Assembly (NCBI RefSeq): GCF_033344935.1
Contig: NZ_JAWPMM010000001.1
Location: forward strand, 4,615,501 to 4,679,500
Origin: Reichenbachiella sp.
Lineage (GTDB): Bacteria > Bacteroidota > Bacteroidia > Cytophagales > Cyclobacteriaceae
DNA: 64,000 nucleotides
Reading direction: 5' to 3'
Positions 52,801-61,300 of this stretch are shown piece by piece. A program made the position numbers and the translations under genes. The number at the start of each line of letters is the position of its first letter. Positions within the stretch are counted from its first letter, which is position 1. The notes under the pieces were generated by a model, which was not told the DNA's origin, ran no database searches, and worked only from the letters and a program-made list of their open reading frames with translations.

Positions 52801-53680
52801 AGCCCCCCCGTCGCGTTGCTGGCCCGAAATGCACTTGGGCTACATCTTTGATCCGAATAGCTGTATTGTTGTGCTGAGTGATGACGGCCTTTTCCAAGTC
52901 TTCCAGGTTCCGTATATAGCCCAAACCCCTCACAAGGTATTCGGCATTGTTGACCTCCATCGTCCTTGCACCCACATCCAGGTTACTTTCCTTGACGGCC
53001 TTCATGATTTGGGCAATGTTGACATTGTATTCTTTCATTGCCACCGGGTCAATATCTACCTGGTACTCTTTCACAAATCCTCCAATTGCCGCTACTTCAG
53101 ACACACCGCTTGCAGAAGTCAGAGCATAACCTACGTAGAAATCCTGTAGGGTCCTTAATTCCTGTGGATCCCAACCTCCGGCCGGTTCACCTGTTTCAGG
53201 ATTGCGACCTTCCAGTGTGTACCAGTAAATCTGGCCGAGGGCCGTAGCGTCAGGTCCTAATGCCGGCTGCACTTCTGAGGGGATTATACCAGCAGGTAGG
53301 GAATTCAGCTTTTCAAGAATCCTCGTTCTGCCCCAGTAGAACTCTATATCCTCCTCAAAAATGATATAAATGGTGGATAGGCCGAAAATGGAATTACTTC
53401 TTATGGTCTTAACTCCTGGTACCCCCAATAGGGCTGTAGTTAAAGGATAAGAAATTTGATCCTCAATGTCCTGCGGAGATCTACCCATCCAGGTGGTAAA
53501 TACAATTTGCTGGTTTTCTCCTATATCAGGAATGGCATCAACAGGCACTGGATCTCTTGGAAACCAGTCCATTTTCCAGTTGAAAGGGGCTGTGGACACT
53601 CCCCATCCTATAAAGACTAGTACAATTAATGCTGTAACCAGCTTGTTCTCTAAAAAGAACCTGATTAGTTTATTAAGCAT
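49853..53680 (-). CDS. cusA: Copper-type heavy-metal RND transporter CusA
   Basis: A 1275-residue inner-membrane RND pump. The N-terminal segment is canonical (MDWFPRDPVPVDAIPDIGEN, then MGRSPQDIEDQISYPLTTALLG). The central helix has IAIAIGVMVDVGVVFTENIIRHL, the HME4-like version of the proton-relay region (DVG rather than DFGxxxDGAV). Periplasmic loops carry MLSTGMRAPIGIKVFGPDL and ARYGLTMKNIQNFIEVAIGG. It is longer than CusA of E. coli (1047) owing to an inserted hydrophobic module (about 540-640). With CusB carrying a Cu-site, copper/silver efflux is likely. Confidence 0.94.
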   Translation of the reverse strand: MLNKLIRFFLENKLVTALIVLVFIGWGVSTAPFNWKMDWFPRDPVPVDAIPDIGENQQIVFTTWMGRSPQDIEDQISYPLTTALLGVPGVKTIRSNSIFGLSTIYIIFEEDIEFYWGRTRILEKLNSLPAGIIPSEVQPALGPDATALGQIYWYTLEGRNPETGEPAGGWDPQELRTLQDFYVGYALTSASGVSEVAAIGGFVKEYQVDIDPVAMKEYNVNIAQIMKAVKESNLDVGARTMEVNNAEYLVRGLGYIRNLEDLEKAVITQHNNTAIRIKDVAQVHFGPATRRGGLDKGGAEATGAVVVSRFGANPLAVIENVKKKIEEVSPGLPSKVLPDGTVSKVTIVPFYDRTGLIKETLGTLEKALSEEILISIIVVIIVVFNLRASILISSLLPLGVLMTFIVMRYAGVDANIVALSGIAIAIGVMVDVGVVFTENIIRHLDLPENKGISGKQKLEVIYKATTEVATAVITALTTTVVSFLPVFAMQAAEGKLFKPLAFTKTFAMLAALFIGLVVIPALAHSLFSIKIGKDRTKRIWNVALVALGILVLFWSGSWLGIVLLALGINNLAEKYLPENRKWIHEYLNIGIIITTVAIFLTREWLPLGSQNSLFANFIFVIGVIVLVLGLLLAVVKFYTPILKWCLENKWKFLMAPIVIFLWGMLSWSGFESFFGFVGNGAEKMGWQIRQTSLWQGINETFPGTGKEFMPALDEGSYLLMPTTMSHSGIEENIDVIKKVDAYVAQIPEVESVVGKWGRVNSALDPAPISMFENTINYKPEYMVDENGHRLRFKTDSDGNYVLKDGSFYHPQKDGFRIVQNEELVVDRRKGEYYRQWRDHVKSPDDIWQEILKSTKVPGMTSAPKLQPIQTRLIMLSTGMRAPIGIKVFGPDLETIERVGLDLEKILQQVPSIESSSVFADRIVGKPYLEFDVDRDAIARYGLTMKNIQNFIEVAIGGIKLTTTVEGRERFPVRVRYAREFRDNPEDVKNVLIPTPSGAQIPLGELAEITYRRGPQVIKSEDTFLDGYVIFDKREGYAEVDVVEEAQRFIQAKMDAGEFMLPAGVSYKFTGNYENQIRATKRLAIVVPVCLLAIFLILYFQFGNVPATSMVFSGVFVAFAGGFILIWAFGQDWFMNFSLAGNNMRDLFQVHTVNLSVAVWVGFIALFGVASDNGVIMATYLKQIFAEEKPKDIKGVRAAVLHAGKLRIRPAIMTTATTIIALLPIFTSVGKGSDIMVPMAIPTFGGMLVQVITVFVVPVLYCMWQERLVKKQLKSA

Positions 53681-53778
53681 AATTAATATGATTTAATAGT
53701 TAGACGAAACAAAAAAGTGAAGCCCATCTAATGGTCTAGGACAGACCAAAAGGGCATCTAAAATGTTGTGTAGCTATT

Positions 53779-54150
53779 TTAAAGAAGAAAAGACTGATAC
53801 CTGGTGAGTCTGTCAGGAACAGTCAACGGGTGTAGGAGATAGGTATTATCTATAAAAGTGGAACGTATAACTACCCGAACAAGTGAGGGGTATGTAATGG
53901 TATAAAGTAATACTTGTTCAGGAGGATCTACACTTTGAAATGAGATTTGGGTGTTGTCATCATGCTGAACTACCTCATGCTCCAATTCACAACAGGGCGT
54001 TGGCATATCCATCCCTTCACAACATGAATGTAGTTCTTCGAAAAAAGCGGTTTCTACCAGCTCGCCCCCACAAAAATGTTTAGCCATTACCACTCCTCCT
54101 GATGAGGATAGGATAAGAAAACTGAAGAATATGGCTAAAAATCTTTTCAC
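53779..54150 (-). CDS. HYC_CC_PP-family periplasmic protein, head of the cus operon
   Basis: A 123-residue protein with a signal peptide (FLILSSSGGVVMAKHFCGGEL). The family's Cys pattern is visible: HFCGGELVE, then HSCCEGMDMPTPCCELEH. These small Cys-rich proteins are common at the start of Bacteroidota copper-efflux operons; metal binding is likely but unproven. A class 1 operator and a TACGTTTG promoter lie upstream, 60 and 24 bp away, so this is the first gene of the cus transcript; a 98-bp gap separates it from cusA. Confidence 0.8.
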   Translation of the reverse strand: MKRFLAIFFSFLILSSSGGVVMAKHFCGGELVETAFFEELHSCCEGMDMPTPCCELEHEVVQHDDNTQISFQSVDPPEQVLLYTITYPSLVRVVIRSTFIDNTYLLHPLTVPDRLTRYQSFLL

Positions 54151-54174
54151 GTAAAATATTTACTTCTGGTATCT

Positions 54175-54182
54175 CAAACGTA
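54175..54182 (-). promoter_or_regulatory. Candidate -7 element of the cus operon
   Basis: The minus strand reads TACGTTTG, an exact TAnnTTTG match, 24 bp before the ATG at 54150. The class 1 operator (54211-54244) is 28 bp further upstream. Confidence 0.6.
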
Positions 54183-54210
54183 AAGCTACCTTTTTGGATG
54201 CATTGAAAAG

Positions 54211-54244
54211 TTACGAAATTTTTGTTAATGTTTATGATATTGTG
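54211..54244 (-). promoter_or_regulatory. Candidate class 1 operator of the cus operon
   Basis: Gene-orientation 13-mers CACAATATCATAA (54232-54244) and AAAAATTTCGTAA (54211-54223) are 21 bp apart. The surrounding 30 bp closely match the copA site (26538): on the plus strand the two share AATTTTTGT and GTTTATGA at the same spacing. Confidence 0.65.
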
Positions 54245-54297
54245 TCATACTTGATAGACAAGAGTCTTAAACGTAATAGGCCATTTTTCCTATTAAT

Positions 54298-54390
54298 TTA
54301 AAATCTCTTTCGAGCAGGAATACTGATTGTCAAAATAATTAAGGAGTAAAGGACAAAAGCCTTTAGTGGTCTATTGAGTAATTTGGTCAT
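54298..54390 (-). pseudogene. Truncated histidine-kinase stub coupled to the response regulator
   Basis: A 30-codon frame starts at ATG 54390, overlapping the response regulator stop by 4 bp (ATGA). It reads MTKLLNRPLKAFVLYSLIIL then TISIPA and RKRF. The start is typical of the signal-anchor of Bacteroidota sensor kinases paired with OmpR-type regulators. It then stops, and no sensor, dimerisation or ATP-binding domain follows before the HYC gene at 54150. The kinase gene was probably lost by deletion, leaving the regulator without its cognate partner. Confidence 0.65.
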
Positions 54391-55058
54391 TGTTCCCATT
54401 TATATCCTGTTCCGTAAATGGTTTTGATGTATTCCCCATAACCTTTCTCTTTCAGTTTTCTCTTTAGGTTTTTGACATGGGCGTACACAAAATCATGGTT
54501 GTCAAACATATCAGCGAAATCACCTGAAAGGTGCTCGGCTAACGCTCCTTTTGAAAGGACTCTATTCTTGTTACCAATGAAAAAGAGAAGTAGGTCGTAT
54601 TCTTTCTTTGTTAGATTAAGAAACTGATCATGAACCATCACTGTCTTTGCATTGATGTCAATGGTCAATTCTTTTTGAACAATTATAGTGTTGCTATCAA
54701 ATTGCCTTCGCCTAATCAATGATTCTATTCTTGCTGCTAATTCTGCTTGATGAAATGGTTTGGCGAGATAATCATCTGCTCCAAGTTTCAGCCCTCTTAC
54801 TTTATCTTCAATTGCATTTTTAGCTGAGATAATGATTACACCATCTTGCTTGTTCTGCCTTTTGAGCTCCTCAAGAATAGTAAGTCCGTCTCCTCCCGGG
54901 AGCATAAGGTCAAGCAGGATACAATCATATTCATACGCATACACCTTCATTGCTGACTGGAAATCAGACGCACACTCGCACCGATATTGCTCATTGGCAA
55001 GGTAGTTTACCATATCTTGAGCAAGCTCTTTCTCGTCTTCTATGATTAGGATTTTCAT
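54387..55058 (-). CDS. OmpR-family response regulator (partner kinase lost)
   Basis: A 223-residue regulator with a receiver domain (ILIIEDEKELAQDM, phospho-acceptor in CILLDLMLPGGDG at about residue 51, VIIISAKNAIEDKVRGL, GADDYLAKPFHQAELAARI) and a winged-helix OmpR-type output domain (LTKKEYDLLLFFIGNKNRVL, ending IKTIYGTGYKWEQ). Its downstream partner is only a 30-codon kinase stub. CopR/CusR-type regulators control copper genes, and the location between cus and czc genes fits. Without its kinase it could be inactive, cross-regulated, or small-molecule-phosphorylated. Confidence 0.9.
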   Translation of the reverse strand: MKILIIEDEKELAQDMVNYLANEQYRCECASDFQSAMKVYAYEYDCILLDLMLPGGDGLTILEELKRQNKQDGVIIISAKNAIEDKVRGLKLGADDYLAKPFHQAELAARIESLIRRRQFDSNTIIVQKELTIDINAKTVMVHDQFLNLTKKEYDLLLFFIGNKNRVLSKGALAEHLSGDFADMFDNHDFVYAHVKNLKRKLKEKGYGEYIKTIYGTGYKWEQ

Positions 55059-55110
55059 TAATGCAAACTACGAATTCAATTTGGAAGAAATTTGGAATTT
55101 AAATACTCTT

Positions 55111-55998
55111 TTAACACTCCTCCAACTCGCAGTTCTCATCCTTTCCTTCAAACTCAATAGTGACATGATTGATGGATTCATCTATGAGATGATTTCTCAC
55201 TTTCTCTTTTAGCTTGGCTTGCTCTGAAAGTTTGTAGTCATTATCTAGTCTAAGATGAAGAGTAAGAATGTTGTACTGACCGTCCATTGACCAAATGTGG
55301 CAATCGTGAATATCCATGACTGCTGGTATGTTCTTTAGCTTTTCTCTGATGTCCCCAATAGATACTTCACGTGGTATGCCTTGTAAAATCACAAGCATAC
55401 TCTTTCGAAGATTTTTAAAGACATTATGTAATACAAAAAGCGAGATGAGTACTGAAAGAAGTGGGTCTATGAATGGAGCATCCGTGTACATCATGATGAT
55501 GCTACCAATCAATACAGCTACCCAGCCTAATACATCTTCTAATAAATGAAGTGAGACTACTTTTTCATTTAGAGATTCTCCTTTCCTTAGCTTGAAAACT
55601 GCCGCCCCATTGACCACTATTCCTAAAATGGCTAGGTACAACATACCTTGAGCGTCAGTTTCTCCGGGATTGAATAGTTCTGGAATAGCCTTGGTCAAAA
55701 TGAAAATGGAACCAACTAGCAATACGACGGAATTGATGATAGCCCCCAGTAATGAGAACCTTTTGTATCCATACGAAAAAGCCTTAGTGCGTCCTTTCTT
55801 TGATAGCCTTTGGAAGTACCAGGAAAGTCCTAAACTCAGGCTATCACCTAAGTCGTGCAAGGCATCTGAAAGGATGGCCAAGCTGTTGGTATAAAGGCCA
55901 CCGATGATCTCTATAATGGTAAAGCTGAGATTGAGGAAGAAGGCCACTTTTACATTGCCCCCTGAGTGATGATGTGAATGGTCGTGCTTGTGTCCCAT
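55111..55998 (-). CDS. czcD: Cation diffusion facilitator (CzcD-like)
   Basis: A 295-residue zinc-type exporter with a His-rich N-terminus (MGHKHDHSHHHSGG) and six membrane segments. TM2 carries LAILSDALHDLGDSLSL (the D-x-x-x-D/H site) and TM5 carries HLLEDVLGWVAVL, matching the zinc (HxxxD) class. The C-terminal domain has LKNIPAVMDIHDCHIWSMDG and ends in a Cys/Glu stretch (GKDENCELEEC). It exports Zn/Co/Cd from the cytoplasm, and 43 bp separate it from a second, distinct CDF gene upstream. Confidence 0.9.
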   Translation of the reverse strand: MGHKHDHSHHHSGGNVKVAFFLNLSFTIIEIIGGLYTNSLAILSDALHDLGDSLSLGLSWYFQRLSKKGRTKAFSYGYKRFSLLGAIINSVVLLVGSIFILTKAIPELFNPGETDAQGMLYLAILGIVVNGAAVFKLRKGESLNEKVVSLHLLEDVLGWVAVLIGSIIMMYTDAPFIDPLLSVLISLFVLHNVFKNLRKSMLVILQGIPREVSIGDIREKLKNIPAVMDIHDCHIWSMDGQYNILTLHLRLDNDYKLSEQAKLKEKVRNHLIDESINHVTIEFEGKDENCELEEC

Positions 55999-56041
55999 AG
56001 TTTTTCATTTTAATCTAAATACCCGATCGGCAAAGCGTCGG

Positions 56042-56929
56042 TTAAACGGGTTCGATATGAATATGTACATCAATAATTTGAGGAAAACCTTCAATTAGCC
56101 TATCCTTAACTTTATGAGCGATCATATGCCCATTCTCTACCGTAAGCTCGCCATTTACCCAAATGTGTAGATCAACATGGTAGGCAGTGCCCATTTTTCT
56201 GACATGACATTTCTCCACTTTTTTAACATTCATAATTTGCTCTGCGAGCAAGATAATCTGCTCATGAAGTTCAGGTTCCAATGACTCATCTAATAATTCA
56301 CCAACAGCATGTCGGCCGATCCCGTAGGCATTGTAAATAATAAAGGCAGCTGCGATGAGTGCTGCGTAATCATCCGCAACTTCATATCCCTCCCCACCCC
56401 AAAGTGCAATAGATATTCCCATGAATGCGGCTACCGAAGTAATGGCATCACTTCTATGGTGAAAAGCATCTGCTTTTACTGCTTCACTTTGTATTTCTTT
56501 TCCTGCTTTCAACACAAAACGATATAGTAGTTCTTTTGTAATCACCACCACCACTAAAATAATTAGGGTAAATGGTGCGGGAGTTTTATGAGGACTTTGA
56601 ATGTGGAAAATGCTGTCTTTTATAATGATAAAGGCTGCACCCACAAGTGCCAGTGAAATTCCAAGTGCCACCAAAGCTTCCGCCTTACCGTGTCCATACG
56701 GATGGTTTTCATCCGCTGGCTTGGTTGACCATCTCAAGCCTAACCAAAGCATCCCGGACGTTACTACATCAGTGCCCGATTCTATTGCGTCAGCTATAAG
56801 TGCATAAGAGTTACCAAAAATTCCTCCAAGCGCTTTTACTATTGCTAATACTGCGCTTATAATAATTCCAATTAGGGTTGTTTTCAATCCTTTTTCAGAA
56901 ATAGCGTTGGGATTTCTTTTACGCTTCAT
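56042..56929 (-). CDS. Second cation diffusion facilitator (FieF/MamM-like group)
   Basis: A 295-residue protein of a different CDF subgroup: no His-rich start, TM2 motif ALIADAIESGTDVVTSG, TM5 motif VKADAFHHRSDAITSVAAF, and a C-terminal domain with VKKVEKCHVRKMGTAYHVDLHI and ending IDVHIHIEPV. Membrane segments and length are normal. The D-rich sites suggest Fe/Zn/Mn-type transport, but specificity cannot be assigned. An inverted repeat 35 bp before its start may be an operator. Confidence 0.88.
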   Translation of the reverse strand: MKRKRNPNAISEKGLKTTLIGIIISAVLAIVKALGGIFGNSYALIADAIESGTDVVTSGMLWLGLRWSTKPADENHPYGHGKAEALVALGISLALVGAAFIIIKDSIFHIQSPHKTPAPFTLIILVVVVITKELLYRFVLKAGKEIQSEAVKADAFHHRSDAITSVAAFMGISIALWGGEGYEVADDYAALIAAAFIIYNAYGIGRHAVGELLDESLEPELHEQIILLAEQIMNVKKVEKCHVRKMGTAYHVDLHIWVNGELTVENGHMIAHKVKDRLIEGFPQIIDVHIHIEPV

Positions 56930-56963
56930 TTTATGGAGATTAATTGTTCTGATTCAGTTTTTA

Positions 56964-56984
56964 ATATGGGTTTAATACCCATAT
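56964..56984. repeat. Inverted repeat ATATGGGT-5-ACCCATAT upstream of the second CDF gene
   Basis: Two perfect 8-bp arms surround a 5-bp AT-rich spacer. It lies 34 bp upstream of the CDF ATG and could be the operator for a dimeric regulator or part of a hairpin. No second copy was found. Confidence 0.5.
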
Positions 56985-57057
56985 CGGCATTTTCAATGTT
57001 CTTAGTTTTTTACCCTGCCAATTCAGTCATGCGCCTTTTCAGTATTTCTAAAAACAA

Positions 57058-57073
57058 ACGGGTACGCACCCGT
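57058..57073. repeat. Short hairpin ACGGGT-acgc-ACCCGT
   Basis: A 6-bp perfect stem with a 4-nt loop, followed by ATGTTT on the plus strand. It lies 24 bp after the small frame at 57097 on the minus strand and may end that transcript; there is no clear U tract, so a terminator is not certain. Confidence 0.35.
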
Positions 57074-57096
57074 ATGTTTCCAAAGAATAACTAAGC

Positions 57097-57162
57097 TTAA
57101 ACAAACACCGACAGGATGTATAACAGTGTCGCTATTGGAAGGAATATTTGATAGAAGTTCAT
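57097..57162 (-). pseudogene. Very short membrane-protein frame after the CzcB-like gene (possible truncated fragment)
   Basis: A 21-residue frame, MNFYQIFLPIATLLYILSVF plus V, starts 15 bp after the adaptor stop. It resembles the first helix of isoprenylcysteine methyltransferase-like membrane proteins found near czc genes in relatives, and then stops. It may be a relic of a longer gene or a tiny membrane protein; the evidence is thin. Confidence 0.3.
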
Positions 57163-57177
57163 GTTCTTGTAGCCTAA

Positions 57178-58380
57178 TTAATGTCCGTGACCACCACCCT
57201 CTTCTTCAGTATTTTTGGCCTTTGCCAACAGCGTGAAAGCACCTTTTGTAACCAGCTTTACCTCGTTGTATCCCAACGAACTATTTATTAGTTCAACTTG
57301 CGCAAAGCCATCTTCAGTATTACCAACAACAACTTCCAACATGTCAAAAGAATGAATTTTTTCATCTCCTTTTTTGGACGTTTCAGTATATGCAAAAATG
57401 AAGTGCTTGCCACCAAAACGAACAACGGCTTGTTCAGGCACAGCCCACACTTCTTGCATGTCCGTCTCAATTTTGGCCGAAACGTACATTCCTGGAAGTA
57501 AATTTTCATATTTCTCTTTCAGATGTCCGTGTACGGTTACAGAACGATCTTCGCGAACACCTCTTCCAATTAAAAAGACTTCTGCCTCACGCCATTGATC
57601 TGGTGTGTTTGCCAGAGAAAAACGAATGCGTTGACCATCTTTAACCTTAGGAATATCATTTTCATAGACTGTTAGTTCTACATGAAGATCGTCAGCATTA
57701 GTTATATCCATGATCACATCCTTGGGATTGATGAATTTACCAATATTGGTATACACCTCTCTTACATATCCGGATACAGGAGCATAAATATTCACTGAGG
57801 TAGAAACCTTTCCATTACGGATACTTGTTGTGTTTAACCCGATGAGTTTCAGTCTAGCTACCATCGATTTGATTCGAGCTTCATTAGCTAAATAGGAACT
57901 CTTGGCCTGTTGAAATGATTTTCCTGAAGCTACCTTTTCGTTGTACAACTTTTGTTGACGGTCAAATTCTGCCTTCAAATACTCTTGATTAGCTAAGCCT
58001 TCCAGATAGTCTTGTTGATACTGAATAAATTCAGGGTTTTCTATTACAGCTAACAACTGTCCCTTTCTTACCTTTGTACCAGGCAACATATCAATAAACT
58101 TTATGAAGCCACCATAGGGCATATTAATTGAAATATTGCTCTGAGGGGGAACGTCTATCATTCCATTCACCTGTAATTCAGATCCAATATTTCTTTTTTT
58201 AATCGACCCTAACTCTAACTTTGCCTGATCATATTGTGCCTGAGTAAGTTCTACTTCATTTTCTTCCTCATGATGTTGAGCTTCTTGCTCTACTTTTGAT
58301 TGAGACTCACAGGCAATTACTACCAATGCCAATAAAGTATGGATAAATATGCTTTTGATATACTTAAATGAATTTTTCAT
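57178..58380 (-). CDS. czcB: CzcB-like RND membrane-fusion adaptor (lipoprotein)
   Basis: The start is taken at ATG 58380 (MKNSFKYIKSIF), since the upstream ATG at 58422 would overlap the czcA end and lacks a signal. The lipobox is LLALVVIACESQ (Cys at about 24). The adaptor segments are SELQVNGMIDVPPQSNISIN, GTKVRKGQLLAVIENPEFIQYQ, NIYAPVSGYVREVYTNIGKFI and VYENDIPKVKDGQRIRFSLA. It ends with His (GGGHGH). No heavy-metal YHS module is present, unlike CusB. It starts 16 bp after the fused RND-TolC gene ends. Confidence 0.9.
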   Translation of the reverse strand: MKNSFKYIKSIFIHTLLALVVIACESQSKVEQEAQHHEEENEVELTQAQYDQAKLELGSIKKRNIGSELQVNGMIDVPPQSNISINMPYGGFIKFIDMLPGTKVRKGQLLAVIENPEFIQYQQDYLEGLANQEYLKAEFDRQQKLYNEKVASGKSFQQAKSSYLANEARIKSMVARLKLIGLNTTSIRNGKVSTSVNIYAPVSGYVREVYTNIGKFINPKDVIMDITNADDLHVELTVYENDIPKVKDGQRIRFSLANTPDQWREAEVFLIGRGVREDRSVTVHGHLKEKYENLLPGMYVSAKIETDMQEVWAVPEQAVVRFGGKHFIFAYTETSKKGDEKIHSFDMLEVVVGNTEDGFAQVELINSSLGYNEVKLVTKGAFTLLAKAKNTEEEGGGHGH

Positions 58381-58396
58381 TGTTTTCTTTTTTTTA

Positions 58397-61300
58397 TTAA
58401 TGAACTCCTGAAATGAATTCAATTTGTATAATGGTCTGGTTGTATTGATCTAGTAAATCCAGATATTTGAATCGTACATCAAGGGATCTGCTGAGTCCTT
58501 GCGTATACTCTACATAACCAATTGCTCCACTTTCAAACCCTTTTTGGGCTTGCGTAAGAATCAATTCTGCCTGTGGAAGTGCATTGGTCTGATAGAATTC
58601 TAAACTATTTTGGAATTTATTAAACTGCTGAACAAGTGATGTCATTTCACCTTTTAATTCATTAGATGCAGCTTCATACCTAGCCTCACTTTCTTGCATT
58701 TTCAATTCACTCTTTTTAATACTAGAAATGTGTGACTTTGCACCAAAAATGGGAATAGCAATACCTACCTGAACCCCTGTAAATCGATCGCTAGAAGTAT
58801 AGTTTATAGGGTTGCCATTGATATCTTGATTTGGACCATTCAACGATTGATTGAAATAACCAATTGAAAAATCTGGCATAAAACGGGATTGTTCTAAGGA
58901 CTTTTCTCTTTTGGCTACTTCTATTTGTTGCTGAAACCAAGCCAAAGTAGGATTCGCAGATAAATCGGAATTTTCTAACAAAATCTTGAGTTCTCTGGTC
59001 TTTAACTCTTGAGCCGCTATGTCCACGAGCTCCTCGGTATTCAACAAGATCCCCAAATGAGTTTGAAAAATTTCAATATCAGATCTATTTTGTTCGAGCA
59101 GCATTTTTATCTCGGCCACTTGGGATTCAGCTGTGGCCTTTTCTAAAAGATTACTTTCGCCTGTTTCATAGCGTAGTGTAGCTGCCCTTACGAAACTCTC
59201 ATAGATACTATCTTGATCAAGGAGTAGATCTCTCTTACTTTTTTCCAACAGTAGCGTGTACCAAACCGATTTTACTTGTCGTACCATTTCATTCTGCGTT
59301 GCAGTACGCATCCATTCACTAGCCTCAATTTTTGCTTTGGCTAACTTGTTTTGATTGCTGTAAACCGTTGGGAAAGCAAAATTTTGACTGATATTGAATT
59401 GGTTGTCATCATCAAAGACGCTGTTATATTGCCCATGTGTCAAACTAAAATTCGTATTAGGCAAATTCCAACTCGACCCTTTTTGCGTAATCTCCTGTTC
59501 TGTTTGAAGCGATGCCGCTTTCAGTCTGGGATTATTGGCAATAGCTGTTTGAATGGCTTCATCCAAAGATGTATAAGTCGTGGTAACCTCTTGTGCGCTT
59601 ACCTGCACAGCTTGGCAAAGCAGGAGGCCCATGACCAATAAAGGTGTAAATACTTTTGATTTCAACTTGACTCCTCTTTCTAAATAATAGTACAGAATTG
59701 GCAAGACAATCAAAGTCAGAAAAGTAGCACTAATCAACCCACCGATTACCACAGTCGCTAAAGGTCTTTGTACTTCGGCACCTCCAGATTGTGAGAGTGC
59801 CATGGGTAGAAATCCCAACGAAGCTACAGCAGCTGTCATGATTACAGGCCGTAAACGTACGCTGACGCCCTTGTAAATCCGATCAATAATGTCCGTTACA
59901 CCATCCTTTTTCAGATGATTAAATTCACCTATTAAGACTATACCGTTCAAAACAGCTACACCAAAAAGTGCGATAAAGCCAACTCCTGCAGAAATACTAA
60001 AAGGCATTCCTCTCGCTGATAATGCCATGACACCACCAATAGCGGAAAGTGGGATAGCAGTGAAAATCAAAAGGCTTTGTTTTATTGAAGAGAATGTAAA
60101 ATAGAGCAATACAAAAATCAGAAGCAATGCCAATGGAACAGCATAACTCAACCGCTCACGGGCTTCTACTAGGTTTTCGAATTGTCCACCATAAGTAGTG
60201 GAATAACCAGGAGCAAAAACGACTGATTTGTCAATTTTCTCCTTCAATTCTGTCACTACGCTTTCAACGTCTCTATTCCGAACATTGAATGCCACTATAA
60301 TACGTCTTCTCGTATCGTCACGCTGAATTTGATAAGCCCCATCCTTAATCTCTACATTAGCGACTTGGTATAATGGTATTTGATGACCATCCCTACGTGT
60401 GATATAAAGGTTTCGCACAGCAGATACATCATTTCGATTCACCTTTGATAATCTGACCACCAAGTCAAACCTCCGTTCATTTTCAAAAACCAAACCAGCC
60501 GAAGCACCAGCAAAAGAGGCTTGAACGGTTCGGTTCACTTCACGGATACTGAGATTATATTTGGCCAGTTGATCGCGTTTGTAACTGATTACGATCTGAG
60601 GAATTCCGGTGACTTCCTCTACGTATAAATCGACAGCTCCCTCTACATTAGAGGCGATTTGCCCGACCTGCCTTGCATACTCAGAGAGTTCATCGAGGTT
60701 CTCTCCATATATTTTCACGGCCACGTCCTGACGTACACCAGTCATCAATTCATTGAATCGCATTTGTATAGGTTGCTGAAAACCAAAAGTGACACCTGGA
60801 ATCACCTCCAACGCCTTGGCCATTTTGTTCGCTAATTCTTCGCGATTTGAAGCTGACACCCATTCTGATTTGTTTTTTAGAATAATCATCAGGTCAGCGG
60901 CTTCTATGGGCATGGGATCTGTGGGGATTTCACCTGCACCTATTTTGGAAACCACCTGCTCGACTTCTGGAAATTGATCCAAAAGGATCTTTTCCGCCTG
61001 CGTGGTAGCGCTGATTGTGTTTTCTAATGAGCTCCCAGTAATCACCCTCGTTTCAACGGCAAAATCTCCTTCTTCCAGTGTGGGAACAAACTCACCTCCC
61101 ATGTTGGCAAAAACCCATAGAGAACATCCAAATAGCCCTAATGCAATGGTCAAAACGAATGGTCTTTTATGCATAACCCACCGAATGGTAGGGTCATACA
61201 ATCGGTGAAAGAAAGCCATGATCTTGTCAGAAATATTGGGTTTGTTGACTGTGTTTTTACTCAACACCAAAGCCGACATCATGGGGACATAAGTCAAAGA

